Assembly (NCBI GenBank): GCA_016800925.1
Contig: JABCPU010000097.1
Span: 62,001 to 126,000, forward strand
Reading direction: 5' to 3'
Source: Suillus spraguei
Lineage: Eukaryota; Basidiomycota; Agaricomycetes; Boletales; Suillaceae
Length of the DNA: 64,000 bases
The notes beneath the pieces are model-generated. The model was not told the DNA's origin. It saw nothing but the letters and a program-made list of their open reading frames with translations, and did no database searches. Shown here in pieces: positions 58,893-64,000 of this stretch. Position 1 is the first letter of the stretch, and every line of letters starts with the position of its first letter. A program made the translations under genes and the position numbers.

Positions 58893-59554
58893 AAGATAGT
58901 TTAATTCCTACAGCGTTCAATAATTTTACTAAAAGGCACCAGGCCTAGCCTGTCGTCGCGTCGGATGCAATAATAATGCTTTCACCAGTTTTAGAACAAG
59001 ACCTTTTTGTCACTGCCACACCGATGATGGTCCAAACATACATGCATTCATCACTGCGCCCACACTGTATCGATGCAAGTTGCCGTACCCTAACGATTGC
59101 TTTATGTTCACTGTCGACGTTATTGCTGAAGAAAGGCCGGCTGGTTAATATGATCTTCGCTGCATCTGATGATCTGATGGCACGTTTTCAATGGTTTGTT
59201 TTGACCCTTCTCCCTTGTCACATACCGCCGAAGATTACAATAAAGGTACATCAACATGAGTGGCATTTCTTTGTTCTTTAACACCGAGTCCAAGCTAATC
59301 TGACGTATGAGCCCCTGGACTTAGACACCGCATATATATGAACGCCTTTTTCACCCATGAAATCTCGGGCCCTCTTCGTAATCCTTACTTTCCCTGTGCA
59401 CGCAGGCGTGCCACTGACTTACTGGACTACTACTATACGATTTTTTACCTTCTTTTTGCGCTCGCCGACACGTCAAATATTCATCATTTTCACTTCTACC
59501 ATCACGCACCACTCATTTTTCTGATCAACTTCTATTCAAATAACGCTGTTTTAT
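58893..59554. other. Intergenic region, promoters of RPA12 and the next gene
   Basis: These are divergent genes 662 bases apart. A TATATATG element at about 59332 lies before the plus-strand gene. An ORF at 58976-59281 is not supported. Confidence 0.5.
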
Positions 59555-60464
59555 ATGATGTCTTCCCGTTCCGCTCTATCTGACGCAGCCCTTTCGGACC
59601 TTGCTTGCAGGCTACGGTACGCCAACGCGCGTTACAGCCAGATCGCTTGTCAACTGCGCTGTCGGATAACGATCACGCGCACGTATCACGCACAACGACA
59701 TGCCTTCTGGTCTGGCTTGCGCGTTGATATAGCAAAAGCTAAGAACTGTCCTTCGGCTGCGATTTCAGTCAGGCCCCTGCCTATTCTTGACACGACTCCA
59801 AGTCCATTGCCGCTTATGTTTTCACCAATTGCACTCGCTGCCAAAGCCCATAACGAACTTGGCTCGGATATTCCAGACATAGTCGTATCTCCACCTGACG
59901 CCTACGTCCAACCTAGCAAACGCCTTGTAATTCGGATTCCACCGCTTGCTAGCCTTCATGACAATATGTACCGCCATGAGCAACATGACATGTCTCCTCC
60001 GGGTGCGCCACTTCTTCGGACTAAGGAGTTACCCGAGTGCGACATGGATGAAATGTTCTCCTCACGTTCATGTGAGTTCTGACGAAACACTAGTAATTTT
60101 TAGTGACTAAATGATCTTCAGCTTCATCTTCTGCGTCTTCCACCCCCCTCTTAACGCCCGTGAGCCCTCTAAATTATATGACTCTTCAGCACACTAAATT
60201 CCTGTATTAGATTGACATTGTTCACTCTGGTCTTCGTATCAAAATTCCGGCCAGGAAGCGCAAGCTGGGAGAGACTGATGACGAAGATTCCTGTCCGGAT
60301 AGTTCAGACATTCAGTTTCCCAAGGTTTGTTCCTCCATGATTCGATGATATAAACGCTGAGTCCCTGATTCTAGAAGCACCTGAGGAAGCGTTGGGCTCG
60401 TTCACAGGCGAATAACAACCGACTATATTGGTCTCCTCCTCTGTCACATATCGCTTCGTTTTGA
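59555..60464 (+). CDS. Hypothetical protein with nuclear-type basic motifs
   Basis: Four exons (59555-60071, 60122-60159, 60211-60324, 60375-60464) sum to 759 nt, 252 aa, with GT-AG introns of about 50 nt. I do not recognise a family. The N-terminus starts MMSSRSALSDAALSDLACRL and may be helical. The middle has Pro-rich stretches (VRPLPILDTTPSPLP) and RLVIRIPPLASL. Near the end there are RIKIPARKRKLGETDDED and KKHLRKRWARSQ, which look like nuclear localisation signals next to an acidic patch. The two RIKIP/RIPP motifs may be repeats of one short element. The phase-perfect splicing is the best evidence for a real gene. Confidence 0.7.
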
Positions 60465-60983
60465 GCTTGCGAGGACAACTTCCACATCATGGCTTTATGC
60501 GGTTTTTGCAAGTACATAAAATACCCAGCGTGTTACTAATATTTCTCTTTGTTGTGAACACTGGTCACACGAGACTGTATCTTCTTCTGTCATTTTCAAT
60601 TGTTTTGTGAAGGACTCTATAGTTAATGCCCGCCCAATAGCGTATCCTGACTGTTTTTATTATCTCATCATGACGGACCTTCTTCAGCGCTCGCTTTTCC
60701 CGAATAAGAGTCAGTTGCGATAGTACTGAGATCAGCATGGACTGCGAGACAAAAAAACACCTAGTCTTCTGGCGATAAAGTGGTACGATCGGGCGCTGTT
60801 TGTCTGCCTAATGCAGTTCATCCCCGTCTCGTCTTGCTTGCATTCAACTTGAATGAGTCCATTTGGTTAACACTATATGAGCCTCGAGGCGGCAGCGGTC
60901 ATTAAATTTATGTATTTTTGCAAGGGCGCTTGGATAGGAACCGCACCTCTCTCGCTTACCACAGCGTTGTGGTAACACTGATT
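60465..60983. other. Intergenic region, promoter of the aminopeptidase gene
   Basis: No gene is seen. It separates two plus-strand genes. Confidence 0.5.
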
Positions 60984-63694
60984 ATGATGAGTGCCGAGAC
61001 TACTGATCCAGCTTCTCAATCAAACTATCGTCAGATCAGCACCAAGCACTTTTTACTCGACTGGTCGATCGACTTTCATGAGAAAGTGATTAAAGGCTCT
61101 GTTACGCACGAGCTCACGGTGCACACGAACGACTTAAAGGAGGTCATGTGTGTTTATTACCTATCAATGTTATGCGGCAAGTACTTATGTATACAGTTTC
61201 GATACATGGGATGTCGTGATCAAGCGGGTGTACGTCGAGGACGAGTCTTGCGATACTCAGGTGCGTAGAGATTCTTCCGTGTGCGAGTTCAAAGTGTTAT
61301 GACACCTGAGCTTGCAGTACTCCCTTGGAGAGAAACATGAAGTCATGGGCTCTGCGCTGTATATTCCACTTCCTGCAGGTCTGCAGCCAGGATCGTCGGT
61401 GAAAGTTACGATCGAGTACAATACAACGGAGCCAGGATGCAAGGCATTGCAGTGGCTCGACAAAGCGTCAGTATCCATTGAACAACCTCTAGCTTCGTGT
61501 TCCCGCTAAAGCAATTGGGATATTTGGAAAGACAAACGCATGGGAAGACCCATCCTTGCCTATTCAGTCAGTGCCAACCGATCTATGCAAGAGGTCTCTT
61601 GCCATGTCAAGGCAAGTTGTAATATTTTGATGTATAATATACCACAGCAGCTTAATTATTATACGACACTCAGACACTCCATCCGTGAAAGCCGTCAGTC
61701 ATTGTTGGTCTGGCTCAGTCGTGACTTGTAACTGAGATCTTCAGTAGACATACGAAGCGAGGATCGCATCCGTCCTTCCTGCACTCATGTCTGCCATTCG
61801 AGTGTCTCCGCCTGCGGAAGGGCCTGTGCACGATGGAAAGCTTGTTGGGCAGGATGAAGTTACCTACGTTTACAGCCAGGTGTGTGATCCTCAGCAGTAT
61901 TATCAAGCCTTACCTTGACCTCCTTGATATCGAGCCGGTGCCCATACCGTCTTACTTGGTTGCAATTGCGTCAGGAAATCTCTGCTACCGTGCATTCGAG
62001 AAGCTCGAAGGAAAAGACTGGACGAGCGGAGTATGGGCCGAACCAAACATCATCAATGATGCTTGGTGGGAATTCAAGGAAGACACAACAAGGTTCTTTT
62101 CAGAGCATTTGAATCCATAACACATTTGAGAACCTTTGCGTAGGTTTTTGGCTGCTGAAGAGGAACTCGTCGGTATGCCGTATAAATTTGGTGTGTATGA
62201 CCTCCTGGTGCTACCTCCGGCATTCCCTTATGGTGGAATGGTGCGTTCTTTTGTATCCCTCGGGTCGGATCCTGATGGACATCCAGGAAAATGCATGTTT
62301 GACGTTTGTCACGCCAAGTTAGTGCATGCCACTTATCGTGCTGCGTTTCTGACCAAAAATTAGCCTTGTTGACTGGCGACAGGACATTGGTAGATGTCGT
62401 CGTACACGAGATCACGCATTCCTACTTCGGGAATGGTATAACGTCAGAACATTTTCATCTTCCTTCTTTTCCTACCTCTTTTTGACCGGCATTCTTACAC
62501 AGACACGCTGACGCTTCACACTTTTGGCTCAACGAAGGTTGGACGACATACATCGAGCGTCTCCTCCAGCAGATATTGCATTCTCCTGCTCACCGTGGAT
62601 TCTATTTCCTGACCGGTTCGAAGGACCTTTATGACGACCTGAAACTCTATGAGCAGCGGAATAAGAAATATCAGAAATTGCAAATTGAATTTGAGAAGGG
62701 CGAGAATCCTGACGACGCCTATAGCTCGGTGCCATACGACAAAGGGGCTAATTTTCTCCTCCACATTGGTCGGTATTTGGTTAAACCAAATACCCTGCAG
62801 AATATTAACAGCATGTTTGGGCTTTCAGAACGGACGTTGGGCGGTTTAGATGTGTTCCTCCCATACGTGAAAGATTATGTCAAAACGTTCATGGGTAAAA
62901 GCATCACCACAGAGATGTGGAAGGAGCATCTTTTTGGCTACTACGCACGGTTTGGTGGGGACGACGAGCTTGAAGCGCTCAAAAGCATTGATTGGGACGC
63001 AAGTATTTGTTTTTTTTTCCGGACCACTCGACCCACAATTGTGTTAACCTAGGCTTGGCTTTTCGGAACGGGCGTGACCCTTCCCGTGCCCATGGAATAC
63101 GACATGACCCTCGCGCAACAATCCTACAAGCTCGCTGAAAGATGGAACAAAACCAAAGATACATCTGAGTTCAGTGCCACCGATATCAGTGGGATGGACG
63201 CCAACCAGATCGGTGAGCACAAGTATTACTTGTGGTCATTGCTGCTGAGTGTGTGTTATAAGGTGCTTTCCTTGAACGACTACAATCCTTCGACCCATTG
63301 CCAGCAGCGCATATTGATGATCTTGGTGACCTCTACGGGCTGGTCAGTTCGCCCAATGCGGAGCTCCGTCTGAGGTTCTACCAAGTAGCTTTGCTTGACC
63401 CCAAATCTGCCAAGTCGGAGCTATATGCTACAGCGGCTTTAGGCTGGGTTGTTGGGGAAGAGGATGGGATGGTCAAGGGTCGGATGAAGTTCTGTCGGCC
63501 AATATTCAGGGCGGTATATTCTGTCAACAAGGCGATGGCACAGGTCAAGTATCAAGAACACAAGAATTCATTCCATCCCATCGCACGTGATCTTATTGAG
63601 CAGGTAAGAGGTAACTTAGCTAGGTTCCTCCTCGATGAAACTGATGTTGGCGTAGGATATCGAGTTAACCAAGGGTCACGGAACTAATGCATAA
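60984..63694 (+). CDS. Leukotriene-A4-hydrolase-type M1 zinc aminopeptidase
   Basis: Fifteen exons join with consistent phases to 1,950 nt, 649 aa (60984-61147, 61197-61260, 61318-61466, 61532-61611, 61674-61693, 61748-61879, 61935-62092, 62144-62240, 62287-62317, 62364-62442, 62503-62768, 62829-62998, 63053-63212, 63263-63603, 63656-63694). The substrate-binding motif GGMEN is split by the intron at 62241-62286. The zinc site is HEITH in [13 protein letters not shown], with the third ligand Glu in [16 protein letters not shown]-terminal helical domain follows ([14 protein letters not shown] onward), ending [10 protein letters not shown]. Yeast Lap2 (YNL045W) and human LTA4H have the same order and similar size. 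It is a cytosolic aminopeptidase, with possible epoxide hydrolase activity. Two introns (61612-61673 and 62999-63052) have GC donors. There are two adjacent ATGs (60984, 60987); I chose the first. Confidence 0.95.
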
Positions 63695-63736
63695 CGAATG
63701 GTTATCTATCAAATTGTATCTAGCGTAAAATCAATG

Positions 63737-64000
63737 TTACTTGAAGTCACCCCACAGATCCCCAAATACATCATCCTTCTTGGGCGCCGGGTATGCCTGA
63801 GAAGTGCCGGAAAGGTTGGTGGCGTTGCCGGGTGCGGAGACAGACGATCCCCAAATATCATTTGTATTGAATGAGTTTGCTTGAGATTGGGGTTGTTGTG
63901 CCGTAGGAGTTACAGAGTTACCCCATAGTGTGTTTTGAGAGGGCGTAACGGGAGTAGCATTCCAGCCAGATGAAGCCCCCCACAAACCAGTGCCGCTAGT
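63737..64000 (-). CDS. C-terminus of a probable ArfGAP or clathrin-accessory protein (partial)
   Basis: The minus strand is open from the window edge to the TAA at 63737, 87 codons. The segment is Asn/Ser/Thr/Gln-rich with repeated Trp motifs (GTGLWGAS, NTLWGNS, NDIWGSS) and ends KKDDVFGDLWGDFK. WGDF is a WxxF-type motif, and the acidic FGDLWGDF setting fits ligands of clathrin adaptor ear domains. The C-termini of fungal ArfGAPs of the SMAP/Age2 type look like this, but no catalytic domain is in the window, so the name is tentative. Its stop codon lies 42 bases from that of the aminopeptidase gene (convergent). Confidence 0.5.
   Translation of the reverse strand, partial: TSGTGLWGASSGWNATPVTPSQNTLWGNSVTPTAQQPQSQANSFNTNDIWGSSVSAPGNATNLSGTSQAYPAPKKDDVFGDLWGDFK

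Overview
The window is fungal nuclear DNA, most likely from an Agaricomycete (mushroom-forming basidiomycete). I infer this from the dense, short (about 45-65 nt) spliceosomal introns, from agaricomycete-type gene families (NACHT-WD40 STAND proteins, TPR-HET and TPR-CHAT proteins, DUF6699-like protein, tandem P450s) and from compact housekeeping genes with many small exons. The order Boletales is a guess from the style of the TPR-HET family and is not proven.

Layout. 0-4 kb: the 5' end of a probable bromodomain gene on the minus strand, a two-finger C2H2 transcription factor, and a small intron-containing hypothetical gene. 4-26 kb: an accessory island rich in allorecognition/immunity modules. 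It holds an intact NACHT-WD40 gene (NLR-A, 8 exons, 1,609 aa, 15 near-identical WD40 repeats), a decayed TPR fragment, a second diverged and frameshifted tandem copy (NLR-B, 13 WD40 repeats), a truncated Tc1/mariner-like element with ~225-bp terminal inverted repeats, tandem ricin-type beta-trefoil lectin units that lead towards a TPR-HET gene, and a broken CHAT-protease gene. 26-38 kb: three tandem cytochrome P450 genes on the minus strand, one intact for certain (13 exons, 494 aa) and one with a 1-base frameshift, separated by repeat-derived spacers. 39-42 kb: an 827-aa Ser/Pro-rich protein. 42-47 kb: long gene-poor, repeat-bearing DNA. 47-50.5 kb: a multi-exon protein of unknown function. 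51-54 kb: two tandem 7-TM proteins. 54.6-55.4 kb: a DUF6699-like protein. 56.8-63.7 kb: a conserved housekeeping block: YOP1/REEP, OST5/TMEM258, RNA polymerase I subunit RPA12, a 252-aa nuclear-looking protein, and leukotriene-A4-hydrolase-type M1 aminopeptidase (15 exons, 649 aa). The right edge holds the C-terminus of a probable ArfGAP/clathrin-accessory protein.

How it fits together. The two ends are core eukaryotic functions; the middle is fast-evolving. The NLRs, HET, TPR, CHAT and lectin units are the building blocks known from fungal non-self recognition and regulated cell death, and here they lie within about 21 kb, duplicated, recombined and disrupted by a transposon. Exon joins were read by hand from splice signals and reading-frame continuity; where the exon sum is a multiple of three and the protein matches a family throughout, I give high confidence.
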